The position numbers and the translations under genes were made by a program. A DNA stretch of 64,000 bases from Acetispira formosa (nom. nud.). GTDB taxonomy: Bacteria; Desulfobacterota; Desulfarculia; Adiutricales; Adiutricaceae. The stretch covers positions 2,318,001 through 2,382,000 of the forward strand of contig CP026657.1 in NCBI GenBank assembly GCA_023525915.1, read 5' to 3'. Shown here one piece after another: positions 7,906 through 16,854 of the stretch. The notes beneath the pieces were generated by a model. The model made no database searches. It saw nothing but the letters and a program-made list of their open reading frames with translations, and was not told the DNA's origin. Each line of letters starts with the position of its first letter. Position 1 is the stretch's first letter.

Positions 7906-9465
7906 ATGGAAGAGACTAGTTTTGGCGTAATTGCATTGTTGCCGGTTATTTTAACCATCGGCTTGGCGATTAAAACGAAAAACGTTGTTTTGGCTCTGAC
8001 CATCGGCGTTTTCACCGGCGTTATGATTCAGGTCGGCGGCAACCCCGTCACCGCTACCACCACTATGGTCGGCGATTATCTGATCGAACAATTGAAAGAC
8101 GGCTATAACGCGGGCATCATCGTGCTGCTGCTCTTCATCGGCGGCTTCGTCACCCTGATCGAATGCTCCGGCGGCGCGGAATCTTTTGCCCGCAAGGTGG
8201 CCGGCCTGGTCAACAACCGGGCCAAACTCCAGATCTCCGCCTGGGTGGGCGGCATTGCCGTCTTCTTTTCAGAACTGGGCACCCCCTTGATCGTCGGCCC
8301 CATCTTCCGGCCCCTGTTCGACAAGCTCCGCGTTTCCCGGGAAAAACTGGCCTGGATTATCGATTCCACCGCTTCCCCGGTCTGCGTCCTGATTCCCTTC
8401 ATCGGCTGGGGCGTTTATTCCATGGGCCTGATCCAGAAAGAATTCGACGCCCTGGGCATAACTGAAGTCACCGACTGGACCGCCTTTATCCAGGCCATTC
8501 CCTTTCAGTTCTATCCCATTCTCTGCCTTTTGATCGTGCCCCTAGTGGCCGTGAGCGGCCGTGAGTTCAGCTATATGGCCAAAGCGGAAGAGAACGCCAA
8601 AAAGGGAATTTTCAGCAGCCTCGATCCCGACGCCGCCCCGGCCCGCAACATGATCACCAATACAAATGTCTCCCCGCTGGTGGTCGTTGTCCCCCTGATA
8701 GTCCTGTTTGTGACTTTGTTCGCCATTCTGGCCCCCTTGGGTTTCCCGGTCAAGCAGGTGCCCGGCTCCAAATTCCGTATCGCCCTGATTTCCGGCTATT
8801 TCTACGGCGCACTGACCATGATCGTCCTGATGGCCTATTACAAGGTCAAGCCGCTGATGGAAGGCATCAAGACCTATATTCGCGGTTTTCACAAGATGCT
8901 GGAATGCATCCTCATCCTTATTCTGGCCTGGTCGCTGGGCGCGGTGGGCAAAGCTATCGGCACGCCTGATTTCATCGTCATGATGGCCCGCGAAACCGTG
9001 CCATACTGGTCAGTGCCCGCCATTATCTTCTTCATCGGCGCGCTGATATCGTTCGCCACCGGCACCTCCTGGGGCACCTTCGCCATTATGATGCCCATCG
9101 CCATTCCCATGGCCATTCACCTGGACGCGCCGCTGTATGTCTCTATCGCGGCCGTCCTTTCCGGGGGGCTCTTTGGCGACCACTGCTCACCCATTTCCGA
9201 TACCACCATCCTGGCTTCCACCGGCGCTGACTGCTCGCTCATTGATCACATCAAAACGCAGTTGCCCTACGCCCTTCTTTGCGCGGGAGTTTCAGTGGCC
9301 GGCTATCTCATCGCGGGCTATTTCGCCAGCACCATCGTCACGGCTTTGTGTATAATAGCGATGGTTATCGTATTCATCATCGCTTCCAAGCTCAGGGGCA
9401 CCAAGGTGGAAAATCTTTCCATCAAAGAGGTTGAAGCTCTGGCCGCTGAAAGCAAAGACGCGTAA
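7906..9465 (+). CDS. NhaC-family Na+/H+ antiporter or amino-acid-linked exchanger
   Basis: A 519-residue inner-membrane protein with ~11-12 hydrophobic segments and the NhaC-family signature GLFGDHCSPISDTTILAST (~420-438), plus ATGTSWGTFAIMMP. The ATG follows AGGAGGAGAA. Members exchange Na+ and H+, and some move organic acids (for example malate/lactate exchange by MleN). It heads a plus-strand run with argininosuccinate lyase, racemase, malic enzyme and arginase. An exchanger for a substrate or product of that pathway (arginine, ornithine, malate) is as likely as pure ion homeostasis; this is inferred from context. Confidence 0.85.
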   Translation: MEETSFGVIALLPVILTIGLAIKTKNVVLALTIGVFTGVMIQVGGNPVTATTTMVGDYLIEQLKDGYNAGIIVLLLFIGGFVTLIECSGGAESFARKVAGLVNNRAKLQISAWVGGIAVFFSELGTPLIVGPIFRPLFDKLRVSREKLAWIIDSTASPVCVLIPFIGWGVYSMGLIQKEFDALGITEVTDWTAFIQAIPFQFYPILCLLIVPLVAVSGREFSYMAKAEENAKKGIFSSLDPDAAPARNMITNTNVSPLVVVVPLIVLFVTLFAILAPLGFPVKQVPGSKFRIALISGYFYGALTMIVLMAYYKVKPLMEGIKTYIRGFHKMLECILILILAWSLGAVGKAIGTPDFIVMMARETVPYWSVPAIIFFIGALISFATGTSWGTFAIMMPIAIPMAIHLDAPLYVSIAAVLSGGLFGDHCSPISDTTILASTGADCSLIDHIKTQLPYALLCAGVSVAGYLIAGYFASTIVTALCIIAMVIVFIIASKLRGTKVENLSIKEVEALAAESKDA

Positions 9466-9516
9466 AACAAAGCCGTCCCGGACGGGCCGGGACGGCACAC
9501 CATAAGCGGAGGAATC

Positions 9517-10920
9517 ATGGCAAATTTATGGAGCGGCAGATTTGAGAAGGAAATGGAAGACATTGTCGCGCAGTTCAACGCTTCCATTCCCTATGATCAA
9601 AAACTTTATGCCTGCGATATTCAGGGCAGCATTGCCCACGTCACCATGCTGGCCAAACAGGGTATCATTAATGATGACGAGAAAGACAAAATAATCGCCA
9701 CCCTGAAAAAGATAAAGGACCGCATCGCGGCCGGGGAAGTTGAGTTCTCCATCCGCCAGGAAGATATCCACATGGCCGTGGAAGGGCTTCTGATAGAGGA
9801 ACTGGGCGACGTGGGCAAGAAGCTCCACACGGCCAGAAGCCGCAACGATCAAGTGGCTGTGGACACCAGACTCTATATGAAAGAGCAGATCCGGGAAATT
9901 CTGGAAAGCCTTTTTTTCATGGAAAGAGTTTTATTGGAAAAAGCCGAGCAGTACGCCGACAGCCTGATGATCGGTTTCACCCATGTGCAGCACGCCCAGC
10001 CGGTGACGGTTGGTTTTCACCTGATGGCCTATTTCCAGATGTTCAAACGCGATATCGAACGTCTTCAGGACGCTTACGACCGCATGAACTATTGCCCCTT
10101 GGGATCCTGCGCCCTGGCCGGGACGACTCTCCCGATTGACCGGAACCTGACCTCCGACCTGTTGGGTTTCAAGGCTCCCACTGAAAACGCCATGGACAGC
10201 GTCAGTGACCGCGATTACCTGATTGAGTTTATCAGCGCGGCCTCCATCTCCATGATGCATATCAGCCGACTGGCCGAGGAATTTGTCTGGTGGAATTCGC
10301 AGGAGTTCAGCTATATCGCCATAGACGACAGCTATTGCACCGGCAGCAGCATCATGCCCCAGAAAAAGAACCCCGACATGGCCGAGCTTCTGCGCGGCAA
10401 GGTGGGTAGGGTCTACGGCAACCTCATCCAACTGCTCACGGTTATGAAGGGCACGCCCATGTCCTACAACAAGGATTTCCAGGAGGACAAGGAAGGGCTC
10501 TTCGACACTATTGAAACCTGGAAATCTTCCTTGCGCATTTTTGCCAAGATGATGGAAAAGACCGAGTTCCGCTTGGACATGATTGCCCAGCACATGAAGA
10601 AGGGTTTTCTCAACGCCACCGACATCGCTGAAAATCTGGCCAAGCTGGGCATGCCCTTCCGCGAGGCCCACGAAGTGGTCGGCAAAATGGTCAAGTTCTG
10701 TGAGCGGCACAATAAAAACTTTGAAGACCTGACCGGGGCCGAACTTCAGGAAATCGACAGCCGCCTGACCCCGGATAAACTCTCCGATCTCAGCATCGCC
10801 GGATGCGTCAACGCCCGCACGTCTTTTGGCGGCACCGCGCCGCCGGAGGTGCGCCGCCAGATCAGCGCCGGTCAAAACTGGCTAGAGGCGCAAGAAAACA
10901 CTCTGAGTGAAACGCGCTGA
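9517..10920 (+). CDS. argH: Argininosuccinate lyase
   Basis: A 467-residue member of the fumarase/aspartase superfamily, opening MANLWSGRFEKEMED as ArgH does, with HTARSRNDQVAVDTRLY (~112-128), THVQHAQPVTVG and the superfamily signature GSSIMPQKKNPD (~286-297). It splits argininosuccinate into arginine and fumarate. GGAGGA lies six bases before the ATG. No argG or other arginine biosynthesis gene is nearby; instead arginase and a racemase follow, so here the enzyme may act in degradation of argininosuccinate or a related succinyl-adduct rather than in biosynthesis (inference). Confidence 0.9.
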   Translation: MANLWSGRFEKEMEDIVAQFNASIPYDQKLYACDIQGSIAHVTMLAKQGIINDDEKDKIIATLKKIKDRIAAGEVEFSIRQEDIHMAVEGLLIEELGDVGKKLHTARSRNDQVAVDTRLYMKEQIREILESLFFMERVLLEKAEQYADSLMIGFTHVQHAQPVTVGFHLMAYFQMFKRDIERLQDAYDRMNYCPLGSCALAGTTLPIDRNLTSDLLGFKAPTENAMDSVSDRDYLIEFISAASISMMHISRLAEEFVWWNSQEFSYIAIDDSYCTGSSIMPQKKNPDMAELLRGKVGRVYGNLIQLLTVMKGTPMSYNKDFQEDKEGLFDTIETWKSSLRIFAKMMEKTEFRLDMIAQHMKKGFLNATDIAENLAKLGMPFREAHEVVGKMVKFCERHNKNFEDLTGAELQEIDSRLTPDKLSDLSIAGCVNARTSFGGTAPPEVRRQISAGQNWLEAQENTLSETR

Positions 10921-10939
10921 CATCCAAGGAGCCGCGAAC

Positions 10940-12037
10940 ATGCGCCCCACGCTCGATATCGACCTGACCCGCATTTACGATAATGCCGTGCTGATGAAAA
11001 GTTTTCTTCAGGCACGCGGCATCAATCCCACGGCCGTAATCAAAGGTTTCAACGGGATTGACGAAGTGGTCGGGACGATTGTGGAGGCGGGCTACGACTG
11101 TGTGGCCAGTTCGCGGCTTCATCACCTCCGCCGGGTGCGGGAGCGTGGTTGGCCGGTGAAAACGCTGGCCCTGCGTATTCCCATGATGTCGGAAATACCG
11201 GAGTTAGTGGGCGTTTGCGATATCAGCTTCAACTCGCAACTGGAAACCATCCGGTTGATAAACGAAGAAGCCGCGCGACAAAAAACAACTCATCAGGTGG
11301 TGCTGATGCGCGATTTGGGTGACTTGCGCGAGGGCATTTTTGCCGCTGAGCGCTTCATTGAAACCGCCGTGGAAATAGAGCGCGGTTTCCCCAATATTCA
11401 CCTGTCGGGCATAGGGTCGAATCTGGCCTGCTACGGCACGGTCCGGCCAACGCCGGAGAATCTGGGTGAACTGGCCGACAACGCGCGAGAGATCGAGCGG
11501 GCCATTGGCCGGAAGTTGGAGATTGTTTCCGGCGGGGCCAGTTCATCGGTTCCCCTGGCGGTTCGCGGGCAAATGCCGGCGGGCATAAACCATCTGCGTA
11601 TCGGGGCCATTCTGATGTATCACACCATCAGCCTGGCGGCCGACGAACTGTCTGAACTTCAGCACGCTTTTTTGCTGACGGCCGAGATAGTCGAGATCGG
11701 CGAAAAGCCTACCCGGCCGCACGGCGAATTGGGCCGGGATTGCTTTGGCAACACCAAGCGCTTTGAAGACCGGGGCCTAAGGCGCAGAGCCCTTCTGGCC
11801 ATTGGGGCTTTTGATGTGGGCGATTGCGTGAAACTCATGCCGCTGGATGAAAAGGTGGAAGTTCTCGGCGGCAGCAGTGATCATATGATCGTGGACATTC
11901 ACGATTCCGAGCGCCATTATCGCCTGGGCGAGATCATGTCTTTCAGGCTGCCTTACCAGTCCGTGCTGATGACCACGGCCAGCGAGTCAGTCCACAAAAT
12001 CATTCATCCAAGGAGCGGCCGACCGCCGCAAGTATAA
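10940..12037 (+). CDS. PLP-dependent ornithine/alanine racemase-family protein
   Basis: A 365-residue protein with the alanine racemase N-terminal PLP-barrel fold. It matches the ornithine-racemase branch: LDIDLTRIYDNA at the start, VIKGFNG (PLP lysine, ~35), ASSRLHHLRRVRERG, MRDLGDLREG, SGGASSSVPLAV, HLRIGAILM and GGSSDHMIVDI. I start it at the ATG at 10940, which has AAGGAG eight bases before it and matches family length; an ATG at 10907 inside argH would add 11 residues without a good ribosome-binding site. Next to arginase, conversion of L-ornithine to D-ornithine is the obvious proposal, but related proteins racemise other amino acids. Confidence 0.82.
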   Translation: MRPTLDIDLTRIYDNAVLMKSFLQARGINPTAVIKGFNGIDEVVGTIVEAGYDCVASSRLHHLRRVRERGWPVKTLALRIPMMSEIPELVGVCDISFNSQLETIRLINEEAARQKTTHQVVLMRDLGDLREGIFAAERFIETAVEIERGFPNIHLSGIGSNLACYGTVRPTPENLGELADNAREIERAIGRKLEIVSGGASSSVPLAVRGQMPAGINHLRIGAILMYHTISLAADELSELQHAFLLTAEIVEIGEKPTRPHGELGRDCFGNTKRFEDRGLRRRALLAIGAFDVGDCVKLMPLDEKVEVLGGSSDHMIVDIHDSERHYRLGEIMSFRLPYQSVLMTTASESVHKIIHPRSGRPPQV

Positions 12038-12120
12038 TTTTCACACCATCAGGATTTCCGCCCGTCGGCGGGGTTAAGCCCGCCGGAAGCGATTTTTGCG
12101 TCCTGATCCCGGAGGAATAA

Positions 12121-13323
12121 ATGTCTGAAGCGATTAATAAACACAAACAGTGGCAAGGCAAGATTGAAGTCATAAGCCGCGCGTCCATAAACACGCGGGA
12201 AGAGCTGGCCATTGCCTATACCCCCGGCGTGGCCGAACCCTGCCTGGAAATTCAGCGTGACGAAAGCCTGGCCTATGAATATACCCGCAAAGGCAATTTG
12301 GTGGCCGTCATCACCGACGGCACGGCCGTCCTGGGTTTAGGCGACATCGGCCCCAGCGCGGGCATGCCGGTGATGGAGGGTAAATGCGCCCTTTTCAAAC
12401 GCTTTGCCGATGTGGACGCGTTCCCCATCTGCGTCGACACCAAAGACCCGGCCGAGATAGTGGACGTTATCGCCAAAATCTCCAAGAGCTTCGGCGGCAT
12501 CAACCTGGAAGACATCTCTGCCCCGCGCTGTTTTGAAATCGAAACGGAGCTTCAGAAAAGATGCGATATCCCCATCTTCCACGATGACCAGCACGGCACG
12601 GCCATTATCACGGCGGCGGGTCTGTTGAACGCGGTGCGCCTGACCGGCAAAAAAATGGGCCAGCTCAAAATCGCCATCAGCGGGGCCGGGGCGGCCGGGA
12701 TTTCCATTGCCCGCCTGTTTCTGCAAATGGGTTTTGGTGATATAATTCTTTGCGGAAGTAAGGGCGCGATTTACGACGGCGCGCCATATATCAATGAAGT
12801 TCAGCAGGAAATGAGCCTCTTGACCAACAAAGATAAAATCACCGGCTCCCTGGCCGACATTATGGTGGGGGCCGACGTTTTCGTGGGTGTTTCCAAGCCG
12901 GGTGTGGTGACTGAGGATATGGTAAAAAGTATGGCCGCCGCTCCCATAATCTTCGCCATGTCCAACCCTGTGCCGGAGATCATGCCCGATCTGGCCAAGG
13001 CGGCCGGGGCTACAGTGGTGGGGACGGGACGCAGTGATTTCCCCAATCAGGTGAATAACGTGCTGGTGTTTCCCGGCTTCTTCAAGGGGCTTTTGTCCGT
13101 GCGGGCCACCTGTGTGACCGATGGCATGAAGGAAGCGGCCGCGCGCGGGCTGGCCGCTGTTATCCAGGAAAGCGAACTGCGTCCCGATTACGTTCTGCCC
13201 GATGCCTTTGATCCCAGGGTGGCGGGGGTAGTGGCGGCGGCGGTGGCGGAAGAGGCCGTGCGTGCCGGAGTGCACAGAATAAATTTTTTACCGGCGCACG
13301 ATCAACCTGCCGCGAACAGGTGA
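12121..13323 (+). CDS. Malic enzyme (oxaloacetate-decarboxylating malate dehydrogenase)
   Basis: A 400-residue short-form malic enzyme with YTPGVAEPC (~31-39), VLGLGDIGPSAGMPVMEGK (~71-89), the HDDQHGTA motif (~154-161) and a Rossmann GAGAAG (~186). It decarboxylates malate to pyruvate with NAD(P)+. AGGAG precedes the ATG. In this cluster it could drain fumarate from the argininosuccinate lyase via malate; no fumarase is in the window. The last ~12 residues (FLPAHDQPAANR) are encoded by a dispersed repeat that also occurs at 25048 and 60396, so the natural C terminus has probably been replaced by repeat sequence. Confidence 0.9.
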   Translation: MSEAINKHKQWQGKIEVISRASINTREELAIAYTPGVAEPCLEIQRDESLAYEYTRKGNLVAVITDGTAVLGLGDIGPSAGMPVMEGKCALFKRFADVDAFPICVDTKDPAEIVDVIAKISKSFGGINLEDISAPRCFEIETELQKRCDIPIFHDDQHGTAIITAAGLLNAVRLTGKKMGQLKIAISGAGAAGISIARLFLQMGFGDIILCGSKGAIYDGAPYINEVQQEMSLLTNKDKITGSLADIMVGADVFVGVSKPGVVTEDMVKSMAAAPIIFAMSNPVPEIMPDLAKAAGATVVGTGRSDFPNQVNNVLVFPGFFKGLLSVRATCVTDGMKEAAARGLAAVIQESELRPDYVLPDAFDPRVAGVVAAAVAEEAVRAGVHRINFLPAHDQPAANR

Positions 13324-13355
13324 TAATCCATGCGCGTCAATATTCAACAAAGAAC
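13284..13355 (+). repeat. Dispersed leader repeat, family III copy 1, before arginase
   Basis: Starts TTTTTTACCGGCGCACG and continues through CAACCTGCC. The motif GCGCAC can pair with ATGCGC ~35 bases later, enclosing a small inner hairpin around CCTG and CAGG. It overlaps the 3-prime end of the malic enzyme gene and ends 24 bases before the arginase start. Copies at 25048-25115 and 60396-60467 share sequence, fold and position. Confidence 0.65.
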
Positions 13356-13379
13356 ACAAAACAGACCGGAGGATGGTTT

Positions 13380-14273
13380 ATGGACAGCATGAAAAAGGTG
13401 GACATAATCGGAATCCAGATGGACCTTGGCGCTTCCAGGCGCGGGGTCAACATGGGGCCGCTGGCCATACGGCACGCGGATCTGCACGAAAAACTGACTC
13501 AGCAGGGCATTGACTGGCGGGACAAGGGCGACATCATTCCCTTGCAGCCCGAACGCCTTGATAACGCCAAAATGAAAAACTCCAATCAGATTGTCGAAGC
13601 TAACGCGCGGCTCTACCATGAAGTGCTGGAAACGCTCGCGGACGGCCGCATGCCGATCGTCCTGGGCGGCGACCACAGCGTGGCCGCGGGCAGCATCCCG
13701 GCGGTGCGCCGCCACTATGGTGAAATCGGCCTGATCTGGATCGACGCTCACGGCGATTTTAACGACGACTCCAGCAGTGAATCGGGCAATATGCACGGCA
13801 TGCCTTTCTCGGCCGTCTGCGGCCGGGGTCCGGCCTCGATGGTCCCCTTTGTCAGTGAATTTGTCAATCCGAAAAAATGCGTCCAGATCGGGGCGCGAGA
13901 CGTGGATAAACTGGAGCGCGAACGCCTCAAGGCCGCCGGGGTCACGGTCTTTTCCATGACCGACATCGACCGCGTGGGCATATCCACCATCGTCAACAAA
14001 GCCATTGAGATAACCTCAAAGGACACCCGCGGAATCCACATAAGTTTCGATGTGGACGCGGTCACGCCGGACGCGGCCCCAGGCGTCGGTACGCCAGTTC
14101 ACAGCGGGCTGACCTTGCGCGAATCCTTTCTCCTGATGGAGATGCTCTATGAAAGTCGTCTGGTGCTCTCTCTGGACATGGTGGAAGTCAATCCCATTCT
14201 GGACGAAAGAAACACCACCGGCAATTTGGCCTGTGAGCTGATTCTCTCTCTTTTGGGCAAAACGGTTTTCTAA
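13380..14273 (+). CDS. Arginase (ureohydrolase family)
   Basis: A 297-residue ureohydrolase with all three manganese-binding signatures: GGDHS (~97-101), DAHGDFN (~121-127) with NMHGMP shortly after, and SFDVDAVTPD (~221-230). The tail motif LDMVEVNPILD is also typical. It hydrolyses arginine to ornithine and urea; agmatinase or another guanidino hydrolase cannot be fully excluded, but length and pattern fit arginase best. GGAGG lies six bases before the ATG at 13380. An in-frame ATG at 13320 overlapping malic enzyme lies within a repeat and was not chosen. Confidence 0.85.
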   Translation: MDSMKKVDIIGIQMDLGASRRGVNMGPLAIRHADLHEKLTQQGIDWRDKGDIIPLQPERLDNAKMKNSNQIVEANARLYHEVLETLADGRMPIVLGGDHSVAAGSIPAVRRHYGEIGLIWIDAHGDFNDDSSSESGNMHGMPFSAVCGRGPASMVPFVSEFVNPKKCVQIGARDVDKLERERLKAAGVTVFSMTDIDRVGISTIVNKAIEITSKDTRGIHISFDVDAVTPDAAPGVGTPVHSGLTLRESFLLMEMLYESRLVLSLDMVEVNPILDERNTTGNLACELILSLLGKTVF

Positions 14274-14310
14274 AGTATAGACTGTGTAGAGCTCAATTTT
14301 TTGAAGACTC

Positions 14311-14556
14311 GTTAACCCGCCGGAAGCCGGGGATGGTTTTGGTCCCGGCTCCGTTCCGGAAGTCTTTAGTCACGGAGCCGGGACCAAAACCATCCCCGGC
14401 TCCCGGCTCCCACCTTGACTGTGCACACTTTCCAGGCTGGGGGGAAGCTGACCAGGTAGCCGCCCTGGGGAAATGTTTTTGCGAGGGTTCCGTGACTAAG
14501 ACTTCCGGAACGGAACCCTCGCAAAAACATTTCCCCAGGGCGGCGGCCAACTGCCG
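14311..14556 (+). repeat. Composite hairpin element CE2 (type B then type A)
   Basis: This fills most of the gene-free stretch 14274-14687. Hairpin B: arms 14319-14354 and 14372-14407, 36 bp with one mismatch, 17-base loop. Hairpin A: arms 14459-14493 and 14510-14544, perfect 35 bp, 16-base loop with GACTAAGACTTCCGGA. The linker carries GTGCACACTTTCCAGGC and GACCAGGTA. It lies between two plus-strand genes. No gene is supported inside it. Confidence 0.85.
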
Positions 14557-14687
14557 CTTGCCAGATACAAATGAAAGCAGATCCTGGATGTGCTTGTATG
14601 CTATAATGACCCTTCCGCCAAGCCAAGCGCCCACACGGAGAACTGACGGCCCGGAACCGGCCCGTTTTATAATGGTATGGTAGGGAT

Positions 14688-15857
14688 ATGAACGGATCAT
14701 TCAACGGCGGTGATTTGCGGAAAGCGCTCTTTCTTGCGGCCGGTTTCTTTTTGGTGATGGCCTTTTCCAACGTCAGTTATTTTCTGCCGGTCTATTATTC
14801 CCGGCTGGGCTACAGCCCCGAAGCGGCGGGCCTCCTGGTCGCCTCCTTTTACATCTCCTCACTCATCATCCGGCCCTTCATGGGGGGCGTTCTCCAGTTT
14901 CTCGGCTTTCGCCGCCTCCTGGTTCTGGCTGGAATAATATCCGTCGTCAGTTCAGTGGGTGTGGCCGCTGCCGGAGAAAGTTTCTGGGCCGCCTTTCTCT
15001 CCCGCGCCGCGTTAGGCGTAGGCTCCAGCTTCTTCCAGATCGGCCTGGCCACCTATCAGGCCATAGCTTTCGATGAAAGCATTCGCGGCCGGGCCTATTC
15101 GCTGATAATGGCCGGGAGCCTCCTGCCGGTGATGACCCTTCTCCCTCTGGCCGACTGGCTTCTCTACCGCCAGCTCGATTTTTACTACATTTGCCTCCCC
15201 ATAATCACCGCCGCCCTGGCCATGCTCTTGATGCCCTTCATTCCCGGCCTCTGGTCCGCGCACTTGGAAGGCGGCCGCCGCAAAAACCCCTTGGCCGGTC
15301 TTGGCGAATGCTTTCGGCTGCCCCTGTTTCCGCTGGCCTTTTTCTCCATGTTCCTCTTCTGCCTCAGTGACGCGGCCTCGGCTTTCATGGCCGCCATGAC
15401 CAGCCATTACGGCCTGATGGCCTCATTCTTCCTGTCTTCCAACGCTCTGATCGGCGTGTGCGTCCGTCTTTTCTGCGGCCGTCTGCTCGACAGGTTCCCC
15501 CGCTGGATTCTTTCCATGCCCATGATCATGATTACAGCCGGAACCCTCTTTCTGGCCTCAATCAATCCCAGCCAGACCTCCCTGATTGCTTTGGGGCTGA
15601 TATTCGGCATCGGCATGGGTTTTGGCTTTCCCCTCCACCTGGCCCTGATGTCTGACGGCGTTCCCCTTAAACTCCAGCCTCAGGCCATGTCTCTGACCTG
15701 GTTCCTGATGGGGCTCGATTTCGCGGTGGTGCCACTTTTAATGGGCTGGCTGGGTTCCCAGATTGGCCCGGTGGACACTTTTCGCCTGATCTGCGGCCTG
15801 ACGCTGGCCGGAAGCTGTCTTTCCGGGGTTTTGTGGTTCCGCAAAATGCGTAATTAA
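14688..15857 (+). CDS. MFS transporter
   Basis: A 389-residue inner-membrane protein with ~12 predicted helices. The loop motif SSLIIRPFMGGVLQFLGFRRL (~59-79, written here only as a region) fits the conserved MFS loop 2-3, here with Arg-Pro-Phe-Met-Gly-Gly. This resembles drug-efflux and sugar-type MFS members of ~390 residues. AGGG lies just before the ATG. Substrate is unknown; a composite repeat element separates it from arginase, so it need not belong to that pathway. Confidence 0.8.
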   Translation: MNGSFNGGDLRKALFLAAGFFLVMAFSNVSYFLPVYYSRLGYSPEAAGLLVASFYISSLIIRPFMGGVLQFLGFRRLLVLAGIISVVSSVGVAAAGESFWAAFLSRAALGVGSSFFQIGLATYQAIAFDESIRGRAYSLIMAGSLLPVMTLLPLADWLLYRQLDFYYICLPIITAALAMLLMPFIPGLWSAHLEGGRRKNPLAGLGECFRLPLFPLAFFSMFLFCLSDAASAFMAAMTSHYGLMASFFLSSNALIGVCVRLFCGRLLDRFPRWILSMPMIMITAGTLFLASINPSQTSLIALGLIFGIGMGFGFPLHLALMSDGVPLKLQPQAMSLTWFLMGLDFAVVPLLMGWLGSQIGPVDTFRLICGLTLAGSCLSGVLWFRKMRN

Positions 15858-16101
15858 TCATCCGTTCCATTTTCAGTTGATAAGTTATTAATTTTTGACT
15901 ATATTGGTATGGTAAATAGTTTTGCGCGCCATAGGCGGCACAATTACTGTTTGCCAAATCAAATCATCTCACCTTTTTGATGCGCCTGACGCCTCTGCCA
16001 TTGACTCTGAAAAATTCTCGCTATCTTCTCACCAGACCGCACCGGCGGTCTTATCGACGTAAGGCCCATCATCATATCACCAAAAGCCTGGAGGACGGCA
16101 C

Positions 16102-16809
16102 ATGCTTCGTTTCATTGACAGCGGAAAAATGGGGCGCTCACAACTCGGCTGGCTCGACAGCCATTTTCACTTTTCTTTCGCGGAATATTACAATCCGCAG
16201 AATATAAACTTCGGGGTCCTGAGGGTCATCAACGACGACCTGGTTCAGCCCCAGACCGGCTTTGACATGCACCCGCACCGGGATATGGAGATCCTTTCCT
16301 ATGTTGTTGAGGGCGAACTATCGCACGCCGACAGCATGGAAAACCGCAAGACCCTGACGCGCGGACAGGTTCAGTATATGAGCGCCGGGACGGGCGTGGT
16401 TCACAGCGAGCATAACTGGGGCAAGGAAGTTCTGCGTTTTCTGCAAATCTGGATTTTTCCCAACCGCGAAGGCCGCACCCCCAACTATGGCGATTATCCT
16501 TTCAAATGGGAGGACCGGGTCAACAAATGGCTGCCCGTCGCCACGGCGGTGGATAATGAAAAATCCACCGCGCCGATCAAGATCAATGCCGATGTGAACG
16601 CCTATGTCACTTATCTGGAGCCGGGCCAGACCCTGGATTGCTCGGTGGGGGCGGAGCGCCAGGCCTATCTGGTTTTGATTGAGGGAAAAGCGGATATCAG
16701 CGGCCAAAAGCTGAATATGAGGGATGCTCTGGAGATTGTGGAACAGCAGGTCACCATTAAGCCTGAAGAGCCGTCCCATATTTTTATGATTGAAATGGCC
16801 AAGAGCTGA
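16102..16809 (+). CDS. Pirin-family cupin protein
   Basis: A 235-residue bicupin of the pirin/YhaK type. The N-terminal cupin has FDMHPHRDMEILSYVVEGEL (~54-73) and YMSAGTGVVHSEHN (~92-105), which supply the metal-binding His/Glu set of pirins; EVLRFLQIWIFP follows. Bacterial pirins are iron proteins, some with quercetin dioxygenase activity and some acting as redox sensors; the role here is open. GGAGGA lies seven bases before the ATG. A strong hairpin follows. Confidence 0.9.
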   Translation: MLRFIDSGKMGRSQLGWLDSHFHFSFAEYYNPQNINFGVLRVINDDLVQPQTGFDMHPHRDMEILSYVVEGELSHADSMENRKTLTRGQVQYMSAGTGVVHSEHNWGKEVLRFLQIWIFPNREGRTPNYGDYPFKWEDRVNKWLPVATAVDNEKSTAPIKINADVNAYVTYLEPGQTLDCSVGAERQAYLVLIEGKADISGQKLNMRDALEIVEQQVTIKPEEPSHIFMIEMAKS

Positions 16810-16814
16810 AAGCG

Positions 16815-16849
16815 TTCAGCCGAAATCTCCGGCGGAGATTTCGGCTGAA
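16815..16849. terminator. Bidirectional terminator between pirin and cdhD-like genes
   Basis: A perfect 16-bp stem (TTCAGCCGAAATCTCC with its complement) and a 3-base loop between two convergent genes whose ends are only 45 bp apart. Confidence 0.8.
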
Positions 16850-16854
16850 TTTAT

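Noticed and set aside
10907..10939. Earlier start of the racemase-like gene inside argH
   Set aside because: No ribosome-binding site; the ATG at 10940 has AAGGAG and matches the family start.
14333..14683. Small open frames on both strands between arginase and the MFS transporter
   Set aside because: Their repeated peptide patterns come from the two hairpins of CE2 and reappear wherever the element occurs.
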